A stretch of DNA of 64,000 bases from Oscillospiraceae bacterium (lineage in GTDB: Bacteria > Bacillota > Clostridia > Oscillospirales > CAG-272). Within the stretch, counting starts at the first letter, position 1. Every line of letters begins with the position of its first letter. Location of the stretch: NCBI GenBank assembly GCA_015064385.1, contig SVSI01000001.1, positions 157,637-221,636 of the forward strand, in the 5' to 3' direction. Positions 16,012 through 25,417 of the stretch are shown here, in pieces. The notes under the pieces are model-generated. The model worked only from the letters and a program-made list of their open reading frames with translations, searched no databases and was not told the origin of the DNA. Both the position numbers and the translations under genes were made by a program.

Positions 16012-18369
16012 ATGAAAAGAGCACTTTGCTTTATAATGATCGTACTTACAGTCTTTCAGACGTGCATTCCGATAGCTTACGCAACCGACACGGATACGGC
16101 CGAAGAAACCGTTGAAGAATTCGTGCCGATGCAGCTCAGCGCGTTCGGACTTGAGATGATAAAGTCCTTTGAGGGCTTTGACGCTTACCCGTACTGGGAT
16201 TACAGCCAGTGGACGGTCGGTTACGGAACGTCGTGCGGAACGGACAAGAATACATATCCGTCTCAATACGAAAACGGTATAACCGAGGTTCAGGCGACCG
16301 CACTTATGCTTGATAAAATGCAGTCGTACGTCAACGCGGTCAACAAATTTATGAAGAGCTACGAGGTAAAATTAAATCAGAATCAGTTTGATGCGCTCGT
16401 CAGCTTTTCGTATAACTGCGGTGCGTACGTCTGGAATAAATCGCTTGATGACTTTACCTTGAAGCGCCTTCTCGTTGAGGGTAACTGGACCGAAGAAGAA
16501 ATAACCGAGGCCTTCCTTATGTGGGTAAAGGCGGGCGGTCAGGTCCTTTCCGCGCTCGTAAAGAGAAGAACTCGCGAGGCGACTCTCTTTAACAGCGACC
16601 TTGATATTCAGGGTGAAAACGTAAAGCAGTATTTCGTAACCACCAATACGAGCGATCTTAATATCCGTCCCGCTCCCGGCTCTACGAAATATCTCGGCTC
16701 GGTCAAAAATACGATAATCGTGCAGGTGACCGAATTCTCGAGTGACGGAAAATGGGCGTTCACCCCTTACGGCGCGTATTTCGGCTGGGTGAGCACGTCG
16801 TACATAAAGCCGATCGAGGACGCGCTCCCCATTAACGAAGATATGCTGGACGCTCAGGGAGTAAAATACACCCTTGGCGCCGAGTTCAAAAGAATAATCG
16901 CGGGCGTTCCGGGCGCAGGTAACGGAAACGCACTTTACGACGGTCTTGGAGGCGGAAACGTCTATCTCGGAAGATATATAAAGTGCGGAGACTACGTCTA
17001 TCAGCTTTCCGAGATCGCGAGCGGCGCATTTTACGGAAACCGTGATCTTAAAACGATATATATTCCCGACAGCGTAAAGACCATTCCGGAAAATGCTTTT
17101 ACCGGATCGTCTCTTGAAATGATATACTGCTCGGCGTCGTCTTACGCCGCTTCGTATGCGGATGCACACGGCATACCGCATATGGAGTATGCCTGCCGTA
17201 ACGGACACACCTATAATAACGCGATATGGGAGATCGTCCGCGAGGTGAGCTGCACGCAGGACGGTCTTGAGGGACTTTGCTGCGACAACTGCGGATACGT
17301 AAGCGAGACGAGAGTTTATAAAACGAAGCTCGGTCACAGCTACGTTGAGGGCAAGTGGCAGACGGTCACCGCCCTTGGCTGCGTTACCGATCACGTTGAG
17401 GGTATCCTCTGCGAAAACTGCAAGGAGCCCAGAGAAACGCGAACCGTTCAGAAGGCGCCCGGACATACTTATACGGACGGAAAATACGAGACGGTAAGCG
17501 AGGCAAGCTGTACGGAAAACGGACTCAGCGCGGTTATATGTACGGTCTGCAACGAATACGTTGCAACTAAAGTGATAAACGCTACGGGACACTCCGCGGG
17601 AGCTTGGGAGACCGTTTCGACGGTGTCCTGCACCGTGGACGGAATACGCATAAAAAGCTGCACGGTCTGCGGCGATATGGTTTCCGAGGAGATAACTCCC
17701 GCCCGCCACACCTTTGATGCAAACAAGTGGGTGACAACGGCGGAGCCGAAATGTACCAAAGACGGCGAAAAAGCCGTTTTGTGCGACGTTTGCGGCGAAA
17801 AGGTCAAAACGAAGGCGATAGACGCTACCGGACACAGCTTCGGAGAATGGTATGTTAAAAAGGCGCCCACGTATCTTAAAGAGGGCGTTTTGAGGCGGGA
17901 CTGCACGAAATGCACCTTTAATGAAAACAAGTCGATAGCGGTGCTTAAGACCGAGGTCGTGCACAGCGACCTTAAGCTGAACGATAATAACAAAACGCTT
18001 GAGGCGATAGTGGTCAATACCACGGTTGCGGACGTTCTTGCGAAGATCGAAAACGCATCCGATATCAAGATAGTAAACAAAGACGGCAAGCGTCTTTCCG
18101 AAGAAGATTTCATCGGTTCGGGATCGCGGCTCGTTCTTTACGAGGGCTCAAGAGAGCTTCTTTCATACTCGATAACCGTCTGCGGTGACGCCGACGGCAA
18201 CGGACTTGCAAGCGACTGGGACTGCATACTGCTCGGAAGATATCTTGCGGGCTGGGACGTTGACATCTGCACTGAGGCGCTCGACTTCGACAAAAACGGA
18301 GAGGTCAACGACTGGGACGAGATACTTTTCAGCCGATATCTTGCAAGCTGGGATATAAAGCTTTGGTAA
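16012..18369 (+). CDS. Secreted modular lysozyme (GH24-like) with SH3, LRR, Cys-rich repeats and dockerin
   Basis: A 785-residue exported protein. A signal peptide (1-24) is followed by a phage-type lysozyme domain with the E-D-T triad at Glu54, Asp63 and Thr68 (SFEGF, YWD, TVGYGT). Then come a bacterial SH3 domain (about 206-268), one BspA-type LRR segment (about 330-390), six Cys-rich repeats of about 40 residues with C-x-x-C pairs and GH(S/T) ends (about 394-633), a linker domain, and a C-terminal dockerin (724-785) with two calcium loops, GDADGNG and DFDKNGE, each followed by RYLA. It should cut peptidoglycan outside the cell and be docked on a cohesin partner. proS follows 51 bases later without a terminator. 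Confidence 0.88.
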   Translation: MKRALCFIMIVLTVFQTCIPIAYATDTDTAEETVEEFVPMQLSAFGLEMIKSFEGFDAYPYWDYSQWTVGYGTSCGTDKNTYPSQYENGITEVQATALMLDKMQSYVNAVNKFMKSYEVKLNQNQFDALVSFSYNCGAYVWNKSLDDFTLKRLLVEGNWTEEEITEAFLMWVKAGGQVLSALVKRRTREATLFNSDLDIQGENVKQYFVTTNTSDLNIRPAPGSTKYLGSVKNTIIVQVTEFSSDGKWAFTPYGAYFGWVSTSYIKPIEDALPINEDMLDAQGVKYTLGAEFKRIIAGVPGAGNGNALYDGLGGGNVYLGRYIKCGDYVYQLSEIASGAFYGNRDLKTIYIPDSVKTIPENAFTGSSLEMIYCSASSYAASYADAHGIPHMEYACRNGHTYNNAIWEIVREVSCTQDGLEGLCCDNCGYVSETRVYKTKLGHSYVEGKWQTVTALGCVTDHVEGILCENCKEPRETRTVQKAPGHTYTDGKYETVSEASCTENGLSAVICTVCNEYVATKVINATGHSAGAWETVSTVSCTVDGIRIKSCTVCGDMVSEEITPARHTFDANKWVTTAEPKCTKDGEKAVLCDVCGEKVKTKAIDATGHSFGEWYVKKAPTYLKEGVLRRDCTKCTFNENKSIAVLKTEVVHSDLKLNDNNKTLEAIVVNTTVADVLAKIENASDIKIVNKDGKRLSEEDFIGSGSRLVLYEGSRELLSYSITVCGDADGNGLASDWDCILLGRYLAGWDVDICTEALDFDKNGEVNDWDEILFSRYLASWDIKLW

Positions 18370-18420
18370 AAAAGTAAAACAACTAAAACATAAAGACTCA
18401 TATAAAGAAAGGCACTTAAA

Positions 18421-19863
18421 ATGGCAAAGGATAACAAGAAGGCGGTGTCCGAGATCACCGCGATGGACGTTGATTTCGCACAGTGGTACACCGACGTTGT
18501 AAAGAAGGCAGAGCTCGTAGATTATTCGGGAGTTAAGGGATGTATGATCATCCGCCCCTACGGATACGCTATCTGGGAAAACATACAGAGCGATCTTGAC
18601 AGACGCTTTAAGGAGCTCGGTCACGAGAACGTGTATATGCCCATGTTCATTCCCGAAAGTCTGCTTCAGAAGGAAAAGGATCACGTTGCGGGATTTGCTC
18701 CCGAATGTGCGATAGTTACTATCGGAGGACAAAATACTCTTTCCGAGCGTCTTATCGTGCGTCCTACGTCCGAGACTCTTTTCTGCGACCACTACAAAAA
18801 CATAATTCACTCTTACCGCGACCTGCCCAAGCTCTACAATCAGTGGTGCAGCGTCGTAAGATGGGAAAAGACCACCCGTCCCTTCCTTCGCACCTCCGAG
18901 TTCCTCTGGCAGGAGGGACACACTATGCACGCGAGCGAGGAGGAGGCAAGACAAGAGACTCTTCAGATGCTTAAATGCTACGAGGACTTTTACAGAGAAA
19001 CGCTTGCAATTCCCGCTATCTGCGGTAAAAAGACCGATAAGGAAAAGTTTGCGGGCGCGGTTGAGACCTATACTATCGAGCCGATGATGCACAACGGCGT
19101 TGCGCTTCAGGGCGGAACCTCGCACTATTTCGGTGACGGATTTGCAAGAGCGTTCGATATTACCTATACCGATAAAGAAAACAAGGTGTGCTATCCTCAC
19201 CAGACCTCGTGGGGCGTTTCCACGAGAATGATAGGTGCTATTATTATGACTCACGGAGACGATAACGGACTTATCCTTCCTCCGAAGGTCGCACCCGTTC
19301 AGGTAGTAATGATCCCGGTTGCACAGCACAAGCCGGGCGTACTTGAAAAGGCAGACGAGGTAAAGCGACTGCTTCAGAAGGATTTCAGAGTAAAGCTCGA
19401 CGATTCGGACAACTCTGCGGGATGGAAGTTCAGCGAGTACGAGATGAAGGGCGTTCCCGTACGTCTCGAGATCGGTCCGAGAGATATCGAAAACAATTCG
19501 TGCGTTCTCGTTTCGAGAGTTACGGGCGAAAAGACCGTCGTTTCGCTTGATAATATCGCTATCGAGGTCGGCAAGATGCTCGAGCAGGTTCACAACGAGC
19601 TGTATAACAGAGCACTTGAAAATCTTCAGTCCAAGCTTTCTACCGCACATAATTACGACGAGTTCCTCGATATCGCCGAAAACAAACCCGGATTTATCCG
19701 TGCTATGTGGTGCGGCGACTCCGAGTGCGAGGATAAGCTCAAGGACGTTACCGGCGGCGTAAAATCAAGATGCATTCCCTTTGAAGAGGAGAGCGTTTCG
19801 GACACCTGCGTATGCTGTGGCAAAAAGGCAAAGCATCTGGTCGTCTGGGGCAGACAGTATTAA
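18421..19863 (+). CDS. proS: Prolyl-tRNA synthetase (short, archaeal/eukaryal type)
   Basis: A 480-residue class II aminoacyl-tRNA synthetase. It starts with the [21 protein letters not shown] region typical of the type without the INS editing insertion; motif 2 is [17 protein letters not shown], motif 3 [17 protein letters not shown]. The C-terminal zinc-type domain includes CxxC (CVCCGKKA). A GAAAGG ribosome site precedes the ATG. No T-box leader is present in the 51 bases upstream, so it is probably transcribed from the promoter of the secreted lysozyme gene or from an unseen internal one, an odd arrangement for a housekeeping gene. Confidence 0.95.
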   Translation: MAKDNKKAVSEITAMDVDFAQWYTDVVKKAELVDYSGVKGCMIIRPYGYAIWENIQSDLDRRFKELGHENVYMPMFIPESLLQKEKDHVAGFAPECAIVTIGGQNTLSERLIVRPTSETLFCDHYKNIIHSYRDLPKLYNQWCSVVRWEKTTRPFLRTSEFLWQEGHTMHASEEEARQETLQMLKCYEDFYRETLAIPAICGKKTDKEKFAGAVETYTIEPMMHNGVALQGGTSHYFGDGFARAFDITYTDKENKVCYPHQTSWGVSTRMIGAIIMTHGDDNGLILPPKVAPVQVVMIPVAQHKPGVLEKADEVKRLLQKDFRVKLDDSDNSAGWKFSEYEMKGVPVRLEIGPRDIENNSCVLVSRVTGEKTVVSLDNIAIEVGKMLEQVHNELYNRALENLQSKLSTAHNYDEFLDIAENKPGFIRAMWCGDSECEDKLKDVTGGVKSRCIPFEEESVSDTCVCCGKKAKHLVVWGRQY

Positions 19864-19880
19864 AATAAAATTCATATATA

Positions 19881-19915
19881 AAAAAAGGAGAAAATATTGC
19901 GTTTTCTCCTTTTTT
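19881..19915 (+). terminator. Intrinsic terminator after proS
   Basis: A 14-bp perfect stem AAAAAAGGAGAAAA (19881-19894) with 19902-19915, 7-base loop, ending in T6. Confidence 0.9.
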
Positions 19916-19925
19916 GTGTTATAAT
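19897..19925 (+). promoter_or_regulatory. Promoter overlapping the proS terminator
   Basis: TTGCGT at 19897-19902, 17-base spacer, TATAAT at 19920-19925. The -35 box lies in the loop and 3' arm of the proS terminator. The -35 matches consensus at four of six positions. Confidence 0.65.
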
Positions 19926-19985
19926 AGATGTTGGAATATGATTTTCCGAAATTATACACTGATTTTTACATATTTGGAGCTATAT

Positions 19986-21326
19986 ATGAATAAAAACGGG
20001 CATTTTATTAAAAAAACGGTCAGCGTTTTGCTTCTTGCGTGTATGCTGGCAGGTACTCTCGTGTCCTGCTCGGGAGAGTCTGCGTACGAGATCGCCGTGC
20101 GAAACGGATTTGAGGGCAGCGAGGCGGAGTGGCTTGAAAGTCTTGCGGGCAAGGACGGTGCAAACGGTATTGACGGCAAAGACGGTGCAAACGGCACAAA
20201 CGGCAAAGACGGTGTGGACGGAACCGACGGTAAGGACGGCAAAGACGGCGTCTCGACAAACGGAGATGCGGCAAGCTCGGCGGCAAAGGCGATACGAAGC
20301 GCGGTAAGCATTTTTTGCAAGTTCAAAAAGTACAATTACCAGGGAGCCGGCAAGGATCCGACGATTACTGAATTTCCCGGAAACGGCGCGGGAATTATAT
20401 ATAAGCTCGATAAGGAAAAGGGAAACGCGTACGTCGTTACCAACCACCACGTGGTCTATGACAGAGACTGTATTTCAAAGGACGGAATCAGCGAGGATAT
20501 AAGCATATATCTTTACGGACTTCAGTATAAAGAGATGGCGATAAAAGCAACCTATATAGGAGGAAGCTCCACCTACGACCTTGCGGTGCTTAAGATCGAA
20601 AACAGTGAGATACTGAAAAGCGCAAACGTTGTTGAAACGCTGTGCGCAAACTCGGACGATATTTCGGTCGGTACTCTCGCGCTTGCAATAGGAAACCCGA
20701 ACAGCGACGGAATATCGGTGAGCTCGGGAATAGTAAGCGTTGACTCGGAGAGCGTTGACACGAACACGCAAAACGGAAACGTGCAGATGCGACTTATGAG
20801 GATCGACACTCCGCTCAATCACGGAAACAGCGGCGGAGGGCTCTTTGACGGCAAGGGCCGTCTTATCGGAGTGGTCAACGCCAAGCTTGAGGCGAGCGGT
20901 ATTTCAAATATCGGATATGCGATCCCCTCAAACGTCGTTTGCGCGGTTGCGAACAATATAATCGGTCGCTACGAGAGCGGCAATGGTATGGGACTTTACA
21001 AAGCGGTCCTCGGGATCGTTATAAAGAGCGAAAGCGTTTCCTCGGTTTACGATGAGGAAAACGACCGTACTCTGATACGCGAGAGCGTTATCGTATCCGA
21101 GATATCGGATACGTCCGCAGTCAAGGGTCTGCTTAGCGTGGGCGATAAGATAATTTCGGTATCGAGTGGCGGCATCTCAAGAGAGGTAAACAGACGTTTT
21201 ACCGTCAACGACTTTATACTGTCGTTGGGAGCGGGAAGCGAGGTCACCTTTAAGATCGAAAGAAACGGCGAGATTGCAGATGTAAAAGTAACGCTTCCGG
21301 AGAGCATTTTCTCCCGTGTGGCGTAA
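19986..21326 (+). CDS. HtrA/DegP-like serine protease lipoprotein with collagen-like stalk and PDZ
   Basis: A 446-residue exported lipoprotein: lipobox LVSC with Cys28, then an AYEIAVRNGFEGSEAEWLESL element that often precedes collagen-like stalks, then about eleven Gly-X-Y triplets (about 55-88, mostly GKDG). The trypsin-like domain follows with triad His155 (TNHHV), Asp198 (TYDLAVL) and Ser282 (HGNSGGG), and a C-terminal PDZ domain (about 345-440). It resembles HtrA enzymes of envelope protein quality control but is held away from the membrane by a stalk. The start at 19986 follows GGAG by six bases. It has its own promoter. Confidence 0.9.
   Translation: MNKNGHFIKKTVSVLLLACMLAGTLVSCSGESAYEIAVRNGFEGSEAEWLESLAGKDGANGIDGKDGANGTNGKDGVDGTDGKDGKDGVSTNGDAASSAAKAIRSAVSIFCKFKKYNYQGAGKDPTITEFPGNGAGIIYKLDKEKGNAYVVTNHHVVYDRDCISKDGISEDISIYLYGLQYKEMAIKATYIGGSSTYDLAVLKIENSEILKSANVVETLCANSDDISVGTLALAIGNPNSDGISVSSGIVSVDSESVDTNTQNGNVQMRLMRIDTPLNHGNSGGGLFDGKGRLIGVVNAKLEASGISNIGYAIPSNVVCAVANNIIGRYESGNGMGLYKAVLGIVIKSESVSSVYDEENDRTLIRESVIVSEISDTSAVKGLLSVGDKIISVSSGGISREVNRRFTVNDFILSLGAGSEVTFKIERNGEIADVKVTLPESIFSRVA
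20148..20252 (+). repeat. Short in-frame DNA repeats coding the collagen-like stalk
   Basis: Units related to GGCAAAGACGGT recur in 9- and 18-base phase and encode Gly-X-Y triplets of the protease stalk. Copy number may vary between strains. Confidence 0.75.
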
Positions 21327-21371
21327 AATAGGCAGACAGATCCAAGATTTTATTGATGTTTGGAGGTTTTT

Positions 21372-22325
21372 ATGAAAAAAATCAGCAAAATAGCGGTACT
21401 TCTCGCGATGGCTTTTGCTTTGGCGTTTACTGCGGTCGCATGTAAGGCGCCCGACGATGCGCCTCTGCCCGGCGGAGATCTTCCTCAGCCGAGTGAAAGT
21501 CCCGTCAACGTGACTCTTTCGCAGAGTACGATAAGCGTGGATAACAGCACGGGTGTCTCGATCTCGGGAAGCACACTGACCGTAAACGCGCCCGGCACCT
21601 ATAAGCTCAGCGGTGAGCTTACAAACGGACGGATAATTATTGATACTCTGAATAAAGGGGACGTTTTTCTCGTTCTTGCGGGCGTAAATATCCATTGCAA
21701 TAACTCTTCGCCTATTTACTGCAAGCAGGCGAAAAACCTCTATATAGTTCTTGAAAAGGATACCGAAAACCGCGTTTCGGACGGAAACAACTATATCTTT
21801 GAGCCCGGACTCGACGAACCGGATGCGACCGTCTTTTCCAAGGACGACCTCTTCATAATGGGCCAGGGATCGCTTATCGTCGATGCAAATTACAGAGACG
21901 GAATTACCGGCAAGGACGACGTTAATATCGAGAGCGGAAATATCACCGTAGATTCGGTAAATCACGGCATCAAGGGTAAGGATTCGCTTGAGATCAAAGG
22001 CGGAAACGTAAATGTTAATGCGCTTGGTGACGGACTCAAGGCGACGCAGGACAACGACGCAACACTCGGATTCGTTGAGATCAGGGGCGGAAACGTAGCG
22101 ATAGTCGCGGGTGACGAGGGTATTCAGGCATATACGCAGGTAATAATCTCGGGCGGAAATATCAATATCAAAAGCGCAGACGACGGTGTTAAGTCCGAGC
22201 AGCTCATAAGCGTCAGCGGCGGAGTACTTACGGTAAATACCTCCGATTCGGCATTTTCTTCCGCAAAGGTCGAGGGTAGCGCCGAGGCAACCGTCACCGT
22301 AAACGGAAATAAATACAGCTTCTGA
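21372..22325 (+). CDS. Cthe_2159-like carbohydrate-binding lipoprotein (beta-helix)
   Basis: A 317-residue lipoprotein with lipobox AVAC (Cys24) and a Pro-rich linker, followed by a right-handed beta-helix type domain of the Cthe_2159/DUF4353 family. Repeated short strands are visible (SGSTLTVNAPGTYKLSGEL, NIESGNITVDSVNHGIKGKD, IKGGNVNVNALGDGLKAT), with Asp/Gly turns suitable for calcium. The Clostridium thermocellum prototype binds acidic polysaccharides such as polygalacturonate; the ligand here is inferred only. GGAGG precedes the ATG at 21372. It lies 45 bases after the HtrA-like gene and is probably co-transcribed with it. Confidence 0.82.
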   Translation: MKKISKIAVLLAMAFALAFTAVACKAPDDAPLPGGDLPQPSESPVNVTLSQSTISVDNSTGVSISGSTLTVNAPGTYKLSGELTNGRIIIDTLNKGDVFLVLAGVNIHCNNSSPIYCKQAKNLYIVLEKDTENRVSDGNNYIFEPGLDEPDATVFSKDDLFIMGQGSLIVDANYRDGITGKDDVNIESGNITVDSVNHGIKGKDSLEIKGGNVNVNALGDGLKATQDNDATLGFVEIRGGNVAIVAGDEGIQAYTQVIISGGNINIKSADDGVKSEQLISVSGGVLTVNTSDSAFSSAKVEGSAEATVTVNGNKYSF

Positions 22326-22330
22326 ATATA

Positions 22331-22360
22331 AAAAGCGAAACGCTTTGGCGTTTCGCTTTT
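22331..22360 (+). terminator. Intrinsic terminator after carbohydrate-binding lipoprotein
   Basis: A 13-bp perfect stem (22331-22343 with 22348-22360), TTTG loop, ending in T6. Confidence 0.92.
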
Positions 22361-22374
22361 TTGTTTTCTTTTTC

Positions 22375-22403
22375 TTGACATAGTACGCGGCGTGTGTTAA
22401 AAT
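22375..22403 (+). promoter_or_regulatory. Sigma-A promoter of the glycosyltransferase gene
   Basis: TTGACA at 22375-22380, 17-base spacer, TAAAAT at 22398-22403. Confidence 0.88.
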
Positions 22404-22433
22404 GTAGATATAAGTAAAATAGGGGGCTGAAAA

Positions 22434-23597
22434 ATGAAAGAAAAGCTTCACGTTCTCGTGATCCCGACTTGGTTTCCGAGTAAAAGAGATAAAATAACCG
22501 GCACGTATCATCAAACCTTTTGCCGCGCGCTCGTCAAAAGCGAAAAGGCAGACGTAAATATGATATACGTTGATCCGCAGGGAATCAGTGATATATATAA
22601 ATATCCGTTTATCAAAAAGAAATACACGAACGAGTACGAGGGATATACTCTTTATGCAAAGAGAATGCTCGACTACTCAAAGTTTGCCTACGGAGCGTAT
22701 ATAAGGTCATACACCAAAAAGCTGGACAAGCTCTTTTGCGCGTACGTCAAGAAGCACGGTACTCCCGACGTGATCCACGCGCAGGTCCTTCTCGGCGCGG
22801 GATACGCTGCGGCGGTAATAGGAAAGAAATATAGTATTCCCGTGGTCATTACCGAGCACGCTACGTATTTCGAGAGCTTTTTCACGGGTAGCAAGGAAAA
22901 GTATGCCCGCTTTGCGTGTGAAAACGCACACGTTACTTGCGTTGGCAACTATATGAACGATATTTTACGCGAAAAGTATGGCTACGAGTCGGAAACGCTT
23001 CCAAATATCGTTGATACGACTATCTTTTCGGCAAATGAAAAGCAGCAGTCGGAAGACGGAACTCTTCGGCTTACCACCGTTGCCGCTCTTCGTCCGCCGA
23101 AGCATATCGACGATACCGTACGCGCACTCAAGATCCTTCGCGACAGAGGAGAACTCGGAAGGTTCAAATTCACCGTCGTTGGCGGCGGATTTATGGAAGA
23201 ACACTATAAAAGAGTTACGAGCGAGCTTGAAATGAACGACGTCGTTGAGTTCGTTGGAAGAAAGAATGCTCAAGAGATCGCAAAATATCTCTCCGAGAGC
23301 GACATTCTCGTTATGGCGTCTGTCATCGAGACCTTCGGTATTCCTGCGATAGAGGCGCTTGCCGCAGGCGTACCCGTGGTCTGCACCAGATGTAAGGGTC
23401 CGGAGGGATTTCTCGACGAAAACTGTGCTGAATTTTGTAACACCGAGGATCCCGAGGATCTTGCAAGAGCAATAAAGAAAATGAGCGAGCGATACGGCGA
23501 GATGGATACTGGTTACTTGCAGTCGCGAGCAAACGAGTTCAGCTCAGAATCGGTAGCGGATCGTGCGATAGGAATATATAAAAAGCTCATAAAGTAA
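22434..23597 (+). CDS. Glycosyltransferase family 4
   Basis: A 387-residue GT-B enzyme. The N-terminal Rossmann half starts LHVLVIPTWFPSKRDKITGTY; the C-terminal half has the GT4 E-x7-E type signature in VIETFGIPAIEALAAGVPVV, with the nucleotide-sugar site around RPPKHIDD. No membrane segment or signal, so it works at the cytoplasmic face, adding a sugar to a glycan or lipid acceptor that cannot be named. A GGGGG ribosome site precedes the start. A gap of 18 bases leads to the large LemA-partner gene, so the three genes to 26083 are likely one transcript. Confidence 0.88.
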   Translation: MKEKLHVLVIPTWFPSKRDKITGTYHQTFCRALVKSEKADVNMIYVDPQGISDIYKYPFIKKKYTNEYEGYTLYAKRMLDYSKFAYGAYIRSYTKKLDKLFCAYVKKHGTPDVIHAQVLLGAGYAAAVIGKKYSIPVVITEHATYFESFFTGSKEKYARFACENAHVTCVGNYMNDILREKYGYESETLPNIVDTTIFSANEKQQSEDGTLRLTTVAALRPPKHIDDTVRALKILRDRGELGRFKFTVVGGGFMEEHYKRVTSELEMNDVVEFVGRKNAQEIAKYLSESDILVMASVIETFGIPAIEALAAGVPVVCTRCKGPEGFLDENCAEFCNTEDPEDLARAIKKMSERYGEMDTGYLQSRANEFSSESVADRAIGIYKKLIK

Positions 23598-23615
23598 ACT
23601 CTCAAGGGGAATCTT

Positions 23616-25415
23616 ATGGACAACTATAAGGATGCAATATTCGAGCCGCTCGAATATTACGTCAATTACGGTAAGGACACACATAAAAAGAACGTCAGCG
23701 AGTATTTTGATGAGCTTACCGCAAAAAGCGGAGTAGATGTTGAGGAAAATCGCACAACTGTAAAGCGTTATCGCGATAAGCTTGCAAAGATCGAGGCACT
23801 CAAAAAGGAGCTTCGCAAAAACAAGACTTTGAGAGTTGTTTCGATCGTGCTGTCTGTTATCACGGTGGTATTGCTTGCGGCTTTTCTGCCCGAGGTCGCT
23901 TTGAAGATCGCGGTCTGCCTCCCGATCGGCGTGATCGCGGTATTCGTTATAGTCTCGGTCTTTAAGAAAACGGGCAAAAAGATCAAGGAGCTTGACGAAA
24001 AGGTGGCAAAGGAAAGCGACGAGGCGAACGTCATTCTTTGTGAGGCGAGAGCGCAAATGGCACCGCTGAACGCCCTGTTTTCGGATAACGATACCTTTGA
24101 TCTTATCGAAAAGACGATGCCGCAGATAAGCTTTGATAAGCAGTTTAAGCGCGAAAATCTCGAGGATCTGAAAAACAATTACGATTTCAACGGTACTATT
24201 GCAGAAAACAGCTCGGTTCTTGACGTAGTTTCGGGTACAATATATAAAAATCCCTTTGTTTTCGAGAGAATACGCACCTGCGAGATAGTCCCGTACACCT
24301 ATACGGGAACGCTGCTTATAACTTGGACGACCTATTCCTTTGACAGTAAAGGCCGCCGAGTTGCACATCACCATTCGCAAACGCTTGTTGCACACGTTAC
24401 AAAACCAAAGCCGCAATATACCGTTTCCACGCAGCTCAGCTACGGTTGTCAGGCGGCTCCCGACCTTTCGTTCACCAGAGAAAACAAGCACTATGAGAGA
24501 TTAAGCGAAAACGAGGTCGAGCGCGAGGTCCGTTCGGGTGCGAAAAAGCTCAAAAAGAAGTCAAACAAGGCACTTAAAACGGGAAAAAGCTTCACCGAAA
24601 TGGCAAACACTAAGTTTGACGTCCTTTTTGATGCTACCGACCGAGATAACGAGCAGCAGTTCCGTCTGATGTTTACACCGCTTGCACAGCGCGAGATGCT
24701 CGATCTCGTGCGTTCCGCAGAGGGCTACGGGGACGATTTTGACTTTTTTAAGAGGAAAAAACTAAATATCATACGCTCGGAGCATTCGCAGTCACGCGAT
24801 ATGGATACCTCGGCAAAGAGATATTATTCTTTCGATTTTGACGAGATCAAGAGTCTCTTCAATAACTTTAATAACGATTATTTCAAATCTGTCTATTTTG
24901 ATTTTGCTCCGCTCATAGCGATACCCGCTTATCAGGAGGAACCCACGGCAACCTTTGAGGCACCGTCATATTCCGATATCGGATATACGCAGTATAACTA
25001 CGAAATGATCGCAAATAAAATGGACGCCCGTGTCTTTGCACACGAACGAACGGCAACCGAATCTATACTTAAGACCGTACTTGTCGAGCGTACAGACACG
25101 TCTGATACGGTTGAGGTAACGGCACACTCTTATGCGGGCGAGCCGCGAACGGATTTCGTTCCCATGCTCGGCGGTGACGGCAAAATGCACCTCGTTCCCG
25201 TCTATTGGACGGAGTACATACCGCTTAGCAGAAGCACTAATATAACGGTTAAAAATATCGGGCTCACCACTACGCAGTACTCACAAAAGACTGCCTCGTA
25301 CGACGCTCACGAGCTTCCCGAGAACGCAGTATGCTTCCGCGGAATCTTTGCACATACGGATGCACTTGAAAAGGCAAATAAACTTATAAACAATATTTTA
25401 GGTAAAGGAGAATAA
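23616..25415 (+). CDS. Large LemA-associated membrane protein (MAG1210-like), unknown function
   Basis: A 599-residue protein: a charged N-terminal helix region, two adjacent membrane helices at about residues 71-86 and 93-108, a coiled-coil stretch (about 110-145), then a long beta-rich soluble part with GTLLITWTTYSFDSKGRR and many aromatic strands. It immediately precedes a lemA gene with only two bases between. The two-gene arrangement recalls the LemA partner called MAG1210 in mycoplasmas; that likeness is from memory and should be checked. No catalytic motif was found. Function unknown. Confidence 0.6.
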   Translation: MDNYKDAIFEPLEYYVNYGKDTHKKNVSEYFDELTAKSGVDVEENRTTVKRYRDKLAKIEALKKELRKNKTLRVVSIVLSVITVVLLAAFLPEVALKIAVCLPIGVIAVFVIVSVFKKTGKKIKELDEKVAKESDEANVILCEARAQMAPLNALFSDNDTFDLIEKTMPQISFDKQFKRENLEDLKNNYDFNGTIAENSSVLDVVSGTIYKNPFVFERIRTCEIVPYTYTGTLLITWTTYSFDSKGRRVAHHHSQTLVAHVTKPKPQYTVSTQLSYGCQAAPDLSFTRENKHYERLSENEVEREVRSGAKKLKKKSNKALKTGKSFTEMANTKFDVLFDATDRDNEQQFRLMFTPLAQREMLDLVRSAEGYGDDFDFFKRKKLNIIRSEHSQSRDMDTSAKRYYSFDFDEIKSLFNNFNNDYFKSVYFDFAPLIAIPAYQEEPTATFEAPSYSDIGYTQYNYEMIANKMDARVFAHERTATESILKTVLVERTDTSDTVEVTAHSYAGEPRTDFVPMLGGDGKMHLVPVYWTEYIPLSRSTNITVKNIGLTTTQYSQKTASYDAHELPENAVCFRGIFAHTDALEKANKLINNILGKGE

Positions 25416-25417
25416 AA

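Noticed and set aside
18370-18420. Possible T-box or leader for proS
   Set aside because: Only 51 bases, no T-box motif, no terminator stem.
20148-20252. Tandem DNA repeats as a CRISPR or VNTR locus
   Set aside because: The units are in frame and encode Gly-X-Y triplets of the stalk; there are no spacers.
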